From NCBI GenBank assembly GCA_910574965.1, contig CAJTDB010000013.1:1-64000 (forward strand): a DNA stretch of 64,000 nucleotides, read 5' to 3'. Source of the DNA: Lachnospiraceae bacterium. GTDB lineage: Bacteria; Bacillota; Clostridia; Lachnospirales; Lachnospiraceae. This document shows positions 1 to 8,909 of the stretch, piece by piece (the first letter of the stretch is position 1; each line of letters begins with the position of its first letter). The notes below the pieces were generated by a model, which was given only the letters and a program-made list of their open reading frames with translations, ran no database searches and was not told the DNA's origin. Position numbers and translations under genes: made by a program.

Positions 1-50
1 TATAATTTTTGTGTAAGTTAATGTGTTTGGTCATACATTAATTTTACACC

Positions 51-90
51 AACTGCCGGATTCTTTCGAGGTCCGGCAGTTATTTTTTTC
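51..90 (+). terminator. Rho-independent terminator
   Basis: A 10-bp perfect stem (AACTGCCGGA with TCCGGCAGTT, 11-base loop) is followed by a T-run. It would end transcription entering from the left edge of the window, so the pilus locus starts a new transcription unit. Confidence 0.85.
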
Positions 91-98
91 ATAGAAAA

Positions 99-132
99 GG
101 AGCTGCGCACTAATCACTTAGTGCGACAGCCC
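99..132. other. Strong hairpin in the leader region upstream of pilus locus A
   Basis: A 15-bp stem with one mismatch (GGAGCTG-CGCACTAA paired with TTAGTGCG-A-CAGCCCC, loop TCAC) is flanked by A-runs on its right, so read on the minus strand it resembles a terminator with a TTTTCT tail. No minus-strand gene in the window needs it. The rest of 133-373 is AT-rich leader holding only the promoter candidate and a ribosome site (AAGGAGGAGAGG at 359-370). Confidence 0.5.
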
Positions 133-218
133 CAAAAAAATGGTTTCGTCCCTGAAAAACGCAAAGAAAATCTCAAAAAATGAATAAATTTTTAAATTTT
201 TTTAAAATTAGGCCGGTT

Positions 219-254
219 CTTTGACGCATCCTTTGACGGTCCATTTGTTATACT
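219..254 (+). promoter_or_regulatory. Candidate promoter with direct repeat upstream of the giant adhesin
   Basis: TTTGACG occurs twice (220-226 and 232-238) ahead of a TATACT box at 249-254. No -35 lies 17 bp from that box; instead the direct repeat occupies its place, much as in the loci B and C promoters, although here the period is 12 bp rather than 11. Alternative -10 readings (GATATA at 256) with TTGACG at 233 as -35 are possible. Confidence 0.45.
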
Positions 255-373
255 GGATATACATTCAGGGGAAAACAAAGAGATACACAGATGGAAATCA
301 TCTTTATCACTACATAATAAACATTCTGAGGTGAATAGAAAGCTATAAACCTTTTTGCAAGGAGGAGAGGTTC

Positions 374-3300
374 ATGAAAGGGAAGAAAATCTTTAAAAGG
401 ATCGTGGTGTCCGCATTGACGCTGGCGATCATGTGCTCCAACATCCCGGTATCCGCAGGGAGCCTGCCGGAAGAGAACACAATCGTCACGGAGGAAGCTC
501 CGGCATCCGAAGAACCGGAGAACGAAGCGCCCGTATCAGAAGAAGATCCAGCAGGTTCGGAGCAATCCGGGCCTTCTGCGCCTGGAATCGGGGACGCTTT
601 GGAGGACAGCACAGAGACCGTTCCCACGGAAGAACCTTCTGCAGATACAGAGGAACCGGAAGAACCTTCCGGGAATGATCCGGTACAGGACCCGGCAGAT
701 CCTTCCGCAGAACAGCCTCCGGCAGAAAAACCGGAAGAACCTTCCGCAGAAGCACCGGAAGCACCTTCGACGGAGGCGCCGGAAGTTCCTTCCGAAGAGC
801 AGCCGGAAACACCTCCGGCAGAAGAGACCCCGGAGGAAGAACAGCCCGAAGACACAGAGTCCGAAGAGCAGTTTGAAGAAGAGGACCCGCTGGACTTTGA
901 AGATCAGCTTCCTATTGAAGATATGAGCAGACTTCCCGATGAGGAAGGGACCGCAGCTACTATCTGGGCGGCCAGAGCACCGAAAGCGATGCTTTTTGCC
1001 TTGTATGACTTAGAGGCTCCGCAGGAAGATGAAGAGAAAGCCTGGACGTTTGATACATACTATGTCAATCAGGCCGATCCTTACAACGTGACCAAGACCA
1101 GCAACTTTGATCTCAAATATCAGATGGAGTTCCACGCCAGCCAGGATCTGGCAAAAGGCGCCGTGTTCATTAAGATCAACGCAAAGCTGTATACAGACCG
1201 TTACGGAAATGTCATTCTGCCGACAGAGATCGCAGTGCCGGAAGGAAGGCCGGATGATCCGGTCTTAAACCGCACCACTCCGTTTAACTACTATATAGAA
1301 GAAGAAGGCGATGAAACATATCTCATCTTCTTCAACTATAAGAAAATCCCCTCCGGCAGCAACGCCGCCTGGCAGGTGCTGTATAAAAATCAGAAACTGA
1401 TGAATATCGTAGATGAGACCCCCTGGACACTGACGCCGCAGATCCGCGTAGATACAGGGGCAAAGGCGCCTACAGAGGAGAAGCCGGAAGGCATAGAAGC
1501 AAAACCATACAACCTGGAGACATTCGAAGAAGAGGCAGAGACAAGAACCTCTCTGACCGGACGGATTGATTCCTCCGTATCTCTGACCAGTGTCGTTAAG
1601 ACTTCGTACAGCGAACCGGGCAGGAATTACACGCCCGGACTCTATACCAGAGCACAAGTAGAGAAATACATAAATGGAAACGTACCAGGAGAATACCTGA
1701 ACAATGCAGGGAAACTGGATACAGAACATTGGCGTTTTGTTGTCTGGGATGTAAAACTTCAGGGAAAAGCGACACAGCCCTGGCTGCTTTCCATAAAAGA
1801 TATACCATTCCTGTCCGAAGACGAAGAAGACGCGGATATGAAAGTGATCGGCTATAAGGATAACTCAGACGTGTCAACGCCGTATCGCCTCCCCATTCAG
1901 GCGCCCGGCTTTTCTTCCGGTATGAACGAGATCGGCGATCTTTATGGCGGGGTTCAGTATCAGGAATCCTGGGGCAGCCGTTTTTATGTAGTCACTGCTT
2001 ATCCGGCTGAAAGAGTCGTTTCGGGAACGAAACTTCAGAATAAGATCTGTGCTACCATCATTCCGGGGGACGAAAAAGATGATCCGGAGGAGAAGTACTC
2101 CACGCCCGCTTCCTGGTCCTATGCGGACTATGACTGGCATTTTGAAGGAGATAAGATCGGCATTTCCAAGCAGAACGGCACAGGTCCCAAAGATGACAAG
2201 ACTCAGTATACCGGCTGGCTGGACGCATATCAGCGCTCCAGCGAGAAAGGGGAAGACTACGGAGAGATTCCTTTCTCCACTTCCAGCGTTATGCATGGCT
2301 ATTCCGATACCCACAGAACGAACAGCGGTACGGAAGACGGCGTCAGCTATACAACCGGAGACTATATTCCGAATACCTGGTATACCTTTACGACGGCAGA
2401 TGACTTTGTGTATCTGTACACGGATGAAGGGAAAAATGTGCGTCCGCTGACGGAGAAGGACTACTATTTCTCCCAGGTCAGCATTACGCAGAAGGATTAC
2501 GGGTACGATATATGGGAAGATGAACGGAAGGAAGAATCCGAGCTTCTGACCGTAGATAGAGACAAACTGCCCGATGGTATCTTTGATAACGGCAGCGAAG
2601 TCCGCGTCTACGCGATGCTTGCAAAGTCCAATGGTACACATGATAAGGATGCCCAGGGCTGGGAACTGGTCCATACAGGACATATGAACCTTTACACAGG
2701 CCAGTTTGCCTTTCAGTTTAACGAGGAACTTCTGGAACAGCAGCCTTACCGCATCAAAGTAGAACATGACTCCATTGACTTCGAAAGCCAATGCACCATC
2801 AATGTCAATGTACGTTTAAGAGCCATTGACAAGGATGCATATGAAGGCCAGATCATGGCCGGAGTTCTTGAAGCTCACGAAAATACTTCGAGAAACGAGA
2901 AGAAGAGTCCCGTTATCCGTCTGGAAAATCTGTCCGGTGCCATGTGCCGTGCATATGAGAATGGAGAGAAGAAAACGTTCTACGGCTTTGGAAAAGAAGA
3001 CATAGAGCAGAACTACGAAGAACCGGGACTGAAAGAGGCGACGGCAAAGTTGTATCCGGATCTGGATGCAGATACAAGACTTCCGATCCGTGACAATGCC
3101 TCCCGCGATCTCACATGGCTGAACGAGATCGCTCAGGCGAACAAAGAGTCCCAAAGCACCAATGACGTCAACAACAACCGTGTCCTGGTGGATTACTATC
3201 TGACCGCCTATGATGGTTATGAGATCTACGACCGAAGCGTTCTGAACTACCTGAAAGAAGAAGACATGAGTCTGATCTCTCCGGGCAGAACCCATGTAGT

Positions 3301-6300
3301 GTTCTATGATCTGCTGCCTTATGGGATGCAGTACGACGCTTCTACGGCGCCGACGGCAGGGCGGATAACCGATCTGGACCAAAACGGATATTACAAGACC
3401 AGGCCGAACAACTGGAATAAGACCCAGGTGTCCGTAGTCGTGGATCCCGAACGGGATATCATCCCCGATTACCGGGGAACCGGCCGCACCATGGTAGCGT
3501 TCCATGTGATCTATACCGGCGCAGACGCTACATCCTACACAGCTCAGAAATGGATCGAGGGCTGGGGAGTGACGTTCCGGGCCTACTATGACTGGAAAGA
3601 CATTAACCAGATCAACGATGTAGATATCAATGCCAATCTTTGTGCCTTTATGCCCGACTTCAGCGAAGTAGCAGAAGGCAGCAACGATGACCATCCGTCT
3701 CTGTGCGGACTGAAATCCGAAGTCGATTATGACGACGGTACACATGGGGATGAAGACGAAAACCGCGAGAAGGTAGAGGCTGCCTATGCGGATATGGTCA
3801 AAGCATATATAGAAAACGGCAGGACGTTCTTTGGAAATATTGACGGATATGATCCAGTGCAGGCAGGCAACAAACGGTTCGACGAGACTTACCGCAACGT
3901 TCTCTACGCAAAAAACAGTCTGAGCGACAACGTGGCGACGGCTTCCAGCTCGAAGATCGAAACCCTTGTCCATGCCGATGCGGACCGTCTGGGCGCTTTC
4001 GGCCCCGTTGCTACGGTTCCGGTGAGCGAGAACCCGCCGGCCGGAAGCATGATGAACCTGTACACTTATGACAATACCGTAACGGTCAAGACAAACACTA
4101 AGAATATTGTGATCTTTAACCGCCTGGAGACAGCAGCGGCAGACCGTCAGAATGTCAATGACCCCTTTGATCCCTTTACAGAGAATCCCTGGTCCGGTAC
4201 TTTCCGCGAAGTCGACACCAGCGGTCTGGCAAAGCAGGGGATTAACGATTACACCATTTACTACAGTGACCAGTCAGATGCACCGATTACAAAAGATGCC
4301 GAAGAGCCGAAGAACATTCTGACAAAAGAGAACCACTGGTTCACCGAAGAGCAGATGAAGGAGACGTATAAGGACAACTGGCAGCAGTATGTCAAAGCAG
4401 TCGCTGTAGACCTGAAGAATACGGAGGTGGAAGCAAACAATTCTGTCTCTTTCCGAATTAAGATGACAGCGCCGATGCCGGAAGACGGAAAGGGCATCTA
4501 CACCTACAACAGTGCATCCTTTTCTTCCGTGTCAAAAACTGACGGCACAAGATCCACCGTTCACGGCAATTCCGTCCGTGTCTGCATCAGCCGTCCGGAA
4601 ACGCTGGAGATCATCAAAAGGACATCCGGAAATGTGCCGACGGCCCTGTTGGATGAGCAGTTTGAGTTTCATATTTATGAAGAATATACATATGAGGGTG
4701 AGACTGCCAGAAGGGATCTTGCATACACAGAGTATAAGCTTTTCAAACAGGATAAAGAAGGGAAATGGATACAGCAGACCGATCAGCCCTATGCTACCAA
4801 CGGCAGCGGATACTTCTATCTTCATGCGGATGAGAAGGCGGTCTTTGAACTGGCAGACGCAGAACATCTGATTGTCAAGGAGACGGAAAATGTGTTCTGG
4901 GAGACGCAAGTCTCTGACCAGACTGTAAAAAGCGCAGACGGCAGGCGCATCGGCGCCGCAGACGGCGATCTGCGCATCCTGACCGTGACCAACATTTACC
5001 GCCCGGTGCTCTATGTACAGAAGCGTATTTCTTCTGTACCTGAAGGGACCGAGCTTACAGAAGAGGAACGGACATTTACATTCCGTATCCAGACCAAAGG
5101 CAGCGACGGCAAATACCATCCCGTGGCCAATGCGGAATATTGGATGGTTGACAGCGTTCGCCTGGAGGGCGGCATTCCCACAAAGCTGGAGACGAAGAAG
5201 CCGCTGAAAACCAATGAAAAGGGAGAATTTACCATTCAGGTGGGGGATATTATCGCCCTCTTCCCCGGAACAACAGGAACCCAGTACGAACTCAGCGAGG
5301 TGATTCCTTCGAATACAGACTGGAGCTGGCATTGTGAGAACAGTGTCCTGACCGGGAAGCTGCCCTCCGGAGGTGACAGCAGAACGATCACCAACTACTA
5401 TCGGTGGAAAGATCTCCGGCTGAAGAAGGAGATCACCCATCAGAGCCAGCCGGACTATGAGCAGATGACGGAAAATACATTTACCTTCCGTCTCTTTGAA
5501 GCAGAGCTGGACAGCGAAGGAAAACCGGTGACGGATGCGGACGGCAATCCGGTGGCTAAAAAGGATTCAAACGGCGTGCTTACCACTTCCGGAATCGAAT
5601 GGGTAATTCTGGACGAAAACGGACAGGAGAGCCAGAAAGAAAACGACCGCGGCATCCTCGCAGAAAACGGTACCTTTACCTATGCCCTTGGCTATCGGAC
5701 GGTAAAATTCCGGCATCTGGACGCAGGGAAGATCTATATCATCGAAGAGCTGGCCGACGGGATACCGGAAGAGAACGGCAGAAAGCTCTATGTGCCCAAC
5801 AACGATACCGTAGAGGTAAAAGTGCCTGTCTACAGTACCGGGAAAGACGTGACAATCACGAACGATTATCAGAAACGTTCTCTGTCTGTAACAAAGACGG
5901 TTGTCGGAGACAACAGCGGCAATGATGAAGATGCAAAAGCACAGTCCTATAGATTCCAGGTGCAGATCACAAGACCCCAGGCGGACGGAAACAGTCTTCC
6001 GGTCCCGACAGCAGACCTTTCGTATACGGTAACAAAACAGGGCGCAGAGCCGCGGACAGATGTGCTTAAAGAGGATGGAACTTTCACTCTCTCAGACGGT
6101 GAGACAGCGGCCTTTAAGGATATCGGGATGCTGGGAGATTCGTTCGAAGTTTGGGAGTTGGATAATGAGCATCAGATCTATCCGGCCAATCAGGGATCTC
6201 ATACGGGAACTTTATCCGGAGACGGCGCTGAAGTATCCTTTGTCAATGGAGCATCCGGAAGCCTGTTAATCAGCAAAGAGTATACAGGACTGGATGAGAC

Positions 6301-8857
6301 AGGGAAAAAGCTGACAGAACAGTTGAAAGATTTTGTTCGCGGTGATTATAACAGTCATCCAGGTAACTGGGATCCAAGCGTCCGTTTGATACTCAATATA
6401 TGGATAGATGGTGAACCTTATAAAGGAAATATTGAGGTAACAGAGATCAATCAGCTTACGGGTGAAACCTTAGAGGGGGAGTACATTACAGCCGGTGCTC
6501 TCTTCTTCACACCTCCATGGATGACAATCTCCATTCCTGTTGGCGGTGAGTCGGGGATTCCTGCGAATGCTGTCTATACGCTGGAAGAAGTGGAAGAAAA
6601 CCGGATGGTAATGTATGTACAGCGAGGTCTTAATGATGTCACGACAAACTGGATGCAGATCAGTCAAAGCGAAAGCTCCAAAGTCTTAAAGACAGAAAAG
6701 TCCGTCTCGGAAAGACCGGTTGCTGTAATCTGCAATGAAATAAGCACACTTCCGGAATTTACGGGAACTGAAATTGGAAAATATATGACGCCTGCCTCCA
6801 GCGAAGTGCCGGAAGGCGCGAAGCTGGTATGGCGTGTAGAACGGTACGACGCTGCCGGCAGCCGGTGGATTCCGGCCGAGGGGATTTCCTATGCAGTGTT
6901 TACGGACTGCTATGAACCCGTCTCCGGTAAGATTGAGAAAACCGGAGCCGACGGCAGGATCCTGCTGGTGAAGCAGGAAGGATATTATCCCATCGTACAT
7001 TTCCAGGAAGATCAGGTATATCTGAACCTTTATAAAGCGGAAGACATTGAAAAGCTGTCAAAAGAGCTGGCAGAAGGAAAACAGCTTCTGCGTATGGTGG
7101 AAGTACCTGAGGAGTCCGACGGTGAATGGGGCCTGTTGGCAGGCTATACCTATAATCCAAAGACTGAAAATCCGGAAACGCGCAGAAAAGCGGCGAGAGA
7201 TGTTACTCAGGATGGGATGGCTCCGGTGCAGAACCCTTATTCCATGGACGTAGCGCCGGAACTTACGACAGGCTTTATGAACTCCAACACAAAGGAAGCG
7301 CTGGAGATTGAGAAGAAGATGTCGGAGGCTTCCGACACCAGATTTACTATGATTTTGGAGCAGGTGCTGTCGGCGGAGGAACCGATCGAAGACGAAAGTG
7401 ATATTATCATGACGCGTCCGGGAGCCGGTATCTCCTATACCGTTCTGAAAGCCGACGGGACCAGGGTGAACGGTGTCACCGGACCAAAGGGCGAGCTGGA
7501 GCTGTACGCCGGTGAGCGGGCAGTTCTGAACATACCGGAAGGCACCAGGTGGACCGTGCACGAACAGACGTTCCTGACACCGAACTATAAGCTGGCAGGG
7601 CTGACTCCGGACTATGGAGAGGGCGGAGGCAGACTGACAAAGCTGAAGGAAAATCTTATGCTGGTGGACATTCCGGCTTCAGAGCAGTATATGCTGATCT
7701 TCGACGACAACGGAGGCTCCGGCGGACCGGGCGTGCTGACGCAGCTTAAGAAGGGCGGAGAGACAGGACCGGTGACGTTCACGATTCCGAACATTGTGCC
7801 GACGCGGGAGGGATACAGGTTCCTGTACTGGACGGACAGCACTTCGGCGTTGGTGATTCCAGATGAAAGTCAGTATAAACCGGGAGATAAGGTTGAGCTG
7901 AAAAATGGCTGGAAAAGTATGGAGCTCTTTGCGCGCTGGGAAGAAGCAGTTCCGGATGCTCCGAAGAGAGAGGATCTTTTTGGTATCCTCGGCACTGGCT
8001 TTGTAAAGGTTCAATGTGTCGGTCAGTCATTTGATCATGAAGAGAAGTATTATTCTACAATGGGCGATAAGTCCGACGTAACAGTTGGGGAACCTTATGC
8101 CGATGGGGATTCTTACTATTGTGATTTGCGGTTAGACGGAGAAGTTTATGCAAATTATTATGGTTTTGAACCGTCCTTCGGAACCGGAGAGAACCATGGG
8201 CTGATAACCGGAGAGGATCGGTATAAGACCATAAAACTGGTATGGAACAAAGAGACGCTAAAGTGGAATGCAGAATCTGCGATACCGGTAACTTTCCAGG
8301 TTACAGAAAAATATACGGTCAAGTATACAGATGGTGTAGAAAATGAAACGGTTTTTTCCGACCAGAGCTCGGAGGGCTGTCTGCTTGAAAGTCAGACGCC
8401 TGACTTTCACGAGGAAGACGGAAAGACAGAGACATTATCTAACGGTACAGTCATACCAAAACGCAAGGGTTATATTTTCAAGGGCTGGTCGCCGGCATTC
8501 TGTGGTACAGTGGAGAACGACGTGACTTATACTGCTACCTGGTCACCAAAATATAAGCTATGGATAGAGCTGTTCTATTCTAATGGTGAGGGAGAGGCAG
8601 AGCGCGCTCAAAGTGATGAGAAGGTAATATGGAGTCCGGGCGAAACCGTTAGTGACAAAGGGACAATGAATGCTTCCTGGGGCGTTTACAAACTTCATTC
8701 AGTACAATGTGAGTATGAAGATGAAACTGAAATAAAAGAAATATCAGTAAATTCAAACGGGAGTTTTGTTTTACCAGAGCTTGGTAGTGATGAAACAATC
8801 CATGTGATACTGCGGTACTGGAAGATAGATGGGACATCTTCAACACCAGAACAATAA
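374..8857 (+). CDS. Giant secreted Cna-B-type adhesin without a sorting signal
   Basis: The 2827-residue protein opens with a signal peptide (about 1-28, ending PVSAGS) and a Pro/Glu-rich stalk (about 30-170). A long mixed beta region follows, then serial Cna-B/SpaA-like modules from about 1400 to 2300, each starting with an 'L-x-V-x-K' strand and closing with 'Y-x-(I/L)-x-E'. Near 2430-2520 and 2640-2730 are InlB-type beta-grasp repeats ('GYRFLYWTD', 'GYIFKGWSP'). The C-terminus has no LPXTG motif, hydrophobic helix or basic tail, which is unusual for a pilus tip adhesin; cell attachment may depend on the following gene. Start chosen for the strong AAGGAGGAGAGG site. The first gene of pilus locus A; the ligand is unknown. 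Confidence 0.85.
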   Translation: MKGKKIFKRIVVSALTLAIMCSNIPVSAGSLPEENTIVTEEAPASEEPENEAPVSEEDPAGSEQSGPSAPGIGDALEDSTETVPTEEPSADTEEPEEPSGNDPVQDPADPSAEQPPAEKPEEPSAEAPEAPSTEAPEVPSEEQPETPPAEETPEEEQPEDTESEEQFEEEDPLDFEDQLPIEDMSRLPDEEGTAATIWAARAPKAMLFALYDLEAPQEDEEKAWTFDTYYVNQADPYNVTKTSNFDLKYQMEFHASQDLAKGAVFIKINAKLYTDRYGNVILPTEIAVPEGRPDDPVLNRTTPFNYYIEEEGDETYLIFFNYKKIPSGSNAAWQVLYKNQKLMNIVDETPWTLTPQIRVDTGAKAPTEEKPEGIEAKPYNLETFEEEAETRTSLTGRIDSSVSLTSVVKTSYSEPGRNYTPGLYTRAQVEKYINGNVPGEYLNNAGKLDTEHWRFVVWDVKLQGKATQPWLLSIKDIPFLSEDEEDADMKVIGYKDNSDVSTPYRLPIQAPGFSSGMNEIGDLYGGVQYQESWGSRFYVVTAYPAERVVSGTKLQNKICATIIPGDEKDDPEEKYSTPASWSYADYDWHFEGDKIGISKQNGTGPKDDKTQYTGWLDAYQRSSEKGEDYGEIPFSTSSVMHGYSDTHRTNSGTEDGVSYTTGDYIPNTWYTFTTADDFVYLYTDEGKNVRPLTEKDYYFSQVSITQKDYGYDIWEDERKEESELLTVDRDKLPDGIFDNGSEVRVYAMLAKSNGTHDKDAQGWELVHTGHMNLYTGQFAFQFNEELLEQQPYRIKVEHDSIDFESQCTINVNVRLRAIDKDAYEGQIMAGVLEAHENTSRNEKKSPVIRLENLSGAMCRAYENGEKKTFYGFGKEDIEQNYEEPGLKEATAKLYPDLDADTRLPIRDNASRDLTWLNEIAQANKESQSTNDVNNNRVLVDYYLTAYDGYEIYDRSVLNYLKEEDMSLISPGRTHVVFYDLLPYGMQYDASTAPTAGRITDLDQNGYYKTRPNNWNKTQVSVVVDPERDIIPDYRGTGRTMVAFHVIYTGADATSYTAQKWIEGWGVTFRAYYDWKDINQINDVDINANLCAFMPDFSEVAEGSNDDHPSLCGLKSEVDYDDGTHGDEDENREKVEAAYADMVKAYIENGRTFFGNIDGYDPVQAGNKRFDETYRNVLYAKNSLSDNVATASSSKIETLVHADADRLGAFGPVATVPVSENPPAGSMMNLYTYDNTVTVKTNTKNIVIFNRLETAAADRQNVNDPFDPFTENPWSGTFREVDTSGLAKQGINDYTIYYSDQSDAPITKDAEEPKNILTKENHWFTEEQMKETYKDNWQQYVKAVAVDLKNTEVEANNSVSFRIKMTAPMPEDGKGIYTYNSASFSSVSKTDGTRSTVHGNSVRVCISRPETLEIIKRTSGNVPTALLDEQFEFHIYEEYTYEGETARRDLAYTEYKLFKQDKEGKWIQQTDQPYATNGSGYFYLHADEKAVFELADAEHLIVKETENVFWETQVSDQTVKSADGRRIGAADGDLRILTVTNIYRPVLYVQKRISSVPEGTELTEEERTFTFRIQTKGSDGKYHPVANAEYWMVDSVRLEGGIPTKLETKKPLKTNEKGEFTIQVGDIIALFPGTTGTQYELSEVIPSNTDWSWHCENSVLTGKLPSGGDSRTITNYYRWKDLRLKKEITHQSQPDYEQMTENTFTFRLFEAELDSEGKPVTDADGNPVAKKDSNGVLTTSGIEWVILDENGQESQKENDRGILAENGTFTYALGYRTVKFRHLDAGKIYIIEELADGIPEENGRKLYVPNNDTVEVKVPVYSTGKDVTITNDYQKRSLSVTKTVVGDNSGNDEDAKAQSYRFQVQITRPQADGNSLPVPTADLSYTVTKQGAEPRTDVLKEDGTFTLSDGETAAFKDIGMLGDSFEVWELDNEHQIYPANQGSHTGTLSGDGAEVSFVNGASGSLLISKEYTGLDETGKKLTEQLKDFVRGDYNSHPGNWDPSVRLILNIWIDGEPYKGNIEVTEINQLTGETLEGEYITAGALFFTPPWMTISIPVGGESGIPANAVYTLEEVEENRMVMYVQRGLNDVTTNWMQISQSESSKVLKTEKSVSERPVAVICNEISTLPEFTGTEIGKYMTPASSEVPEGAKLVWRVERYDAAGSRWIPAEGISYAVFTDCYEPVSGKIEKTGADGRILLVKQEGYYPIVHFQEDQVYLNLYKAEDIEKLSKELAEGKQLLRMVEVPEESDGEWGLLAGYTYNPKTENPETRRKAARDVTQDGMAPVQNPYSMDVAPELTTGFMNSNTKEALEIEKKMSEASDTRFTMILEQVLSAEEPIEDESDIIMTRPGAGISYTVLKADGTRVNGVTGPKGELELYAGERAVLNIPEGTRWTVHEQTFLTPNYKLAGLTPDYGEGGGRLTKLKENLMLVDIPASEQYMLIFDDNGGSGGPGVLTQLKKGGETGPVTFTIPNIVPTREGYRFLYWTDSTSALVIPDESQYKPGDKVELKNGWKSMELFARWEEAVPDAPKREDLFGILGTGFVKVQCVGQSFDHEEKYYSTMGDKSDVTVGEPYADGDSYYCDLRLDGEVYANYYGFEPSFGTGENHGLITGEDRYKTIKLVWNKETLKWNAESAIPVTFQVTEKYTVKYTDGVENETVFSDQSSEGCLLESQTPDFHEEDGKTETLSNGTVIPKRKGYIFKGWSPAFCGTVENDVTYTATWSPKYKLWIELFYSNGEGEAERAQSDEKVIWSPGETVSDKGTMNASWGVYKLHSVQCEYEDETEIKEISVNSNGSFVLPELGSDETIHVILRYWKIDGTSSTPEQ

Positions 8858-8860
8858 TGG

Positions 8861-8897
8861 AAAGGAGGACCGGCCCCTCCCCCTGGGCGGGGCCCGG
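8861..8897 (+). promoter_or_regulatory. Shine-Dalgarno separated from the start codon by a GC hairpin
   Basis: AAAGGAGG (8861-8868) lies 41 bases before the ATG at 8910, too far for normal initiation. A GC-rich hairpin (CCGGCCCC at 8870-8877 with GGGGCCCGG at 8889-8897) fills most of the gap; when folded it leaves about 13 bases between the two. No good ribosome site lies closer to the ATG. Confidence 0.5.
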
Positions 8898-8909
8898 TAA
8901 TAAGAGATT

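Noticed and set aside
343-855. Minus-strand Ser/Gly-rich frame opposite the adhesin stalk
   Set aside because: It is the antisense of the Pro/Glu-rich low-complexity region; the same occurs opposite the stalk at 45431-45868 and at other GC-rich linkers.
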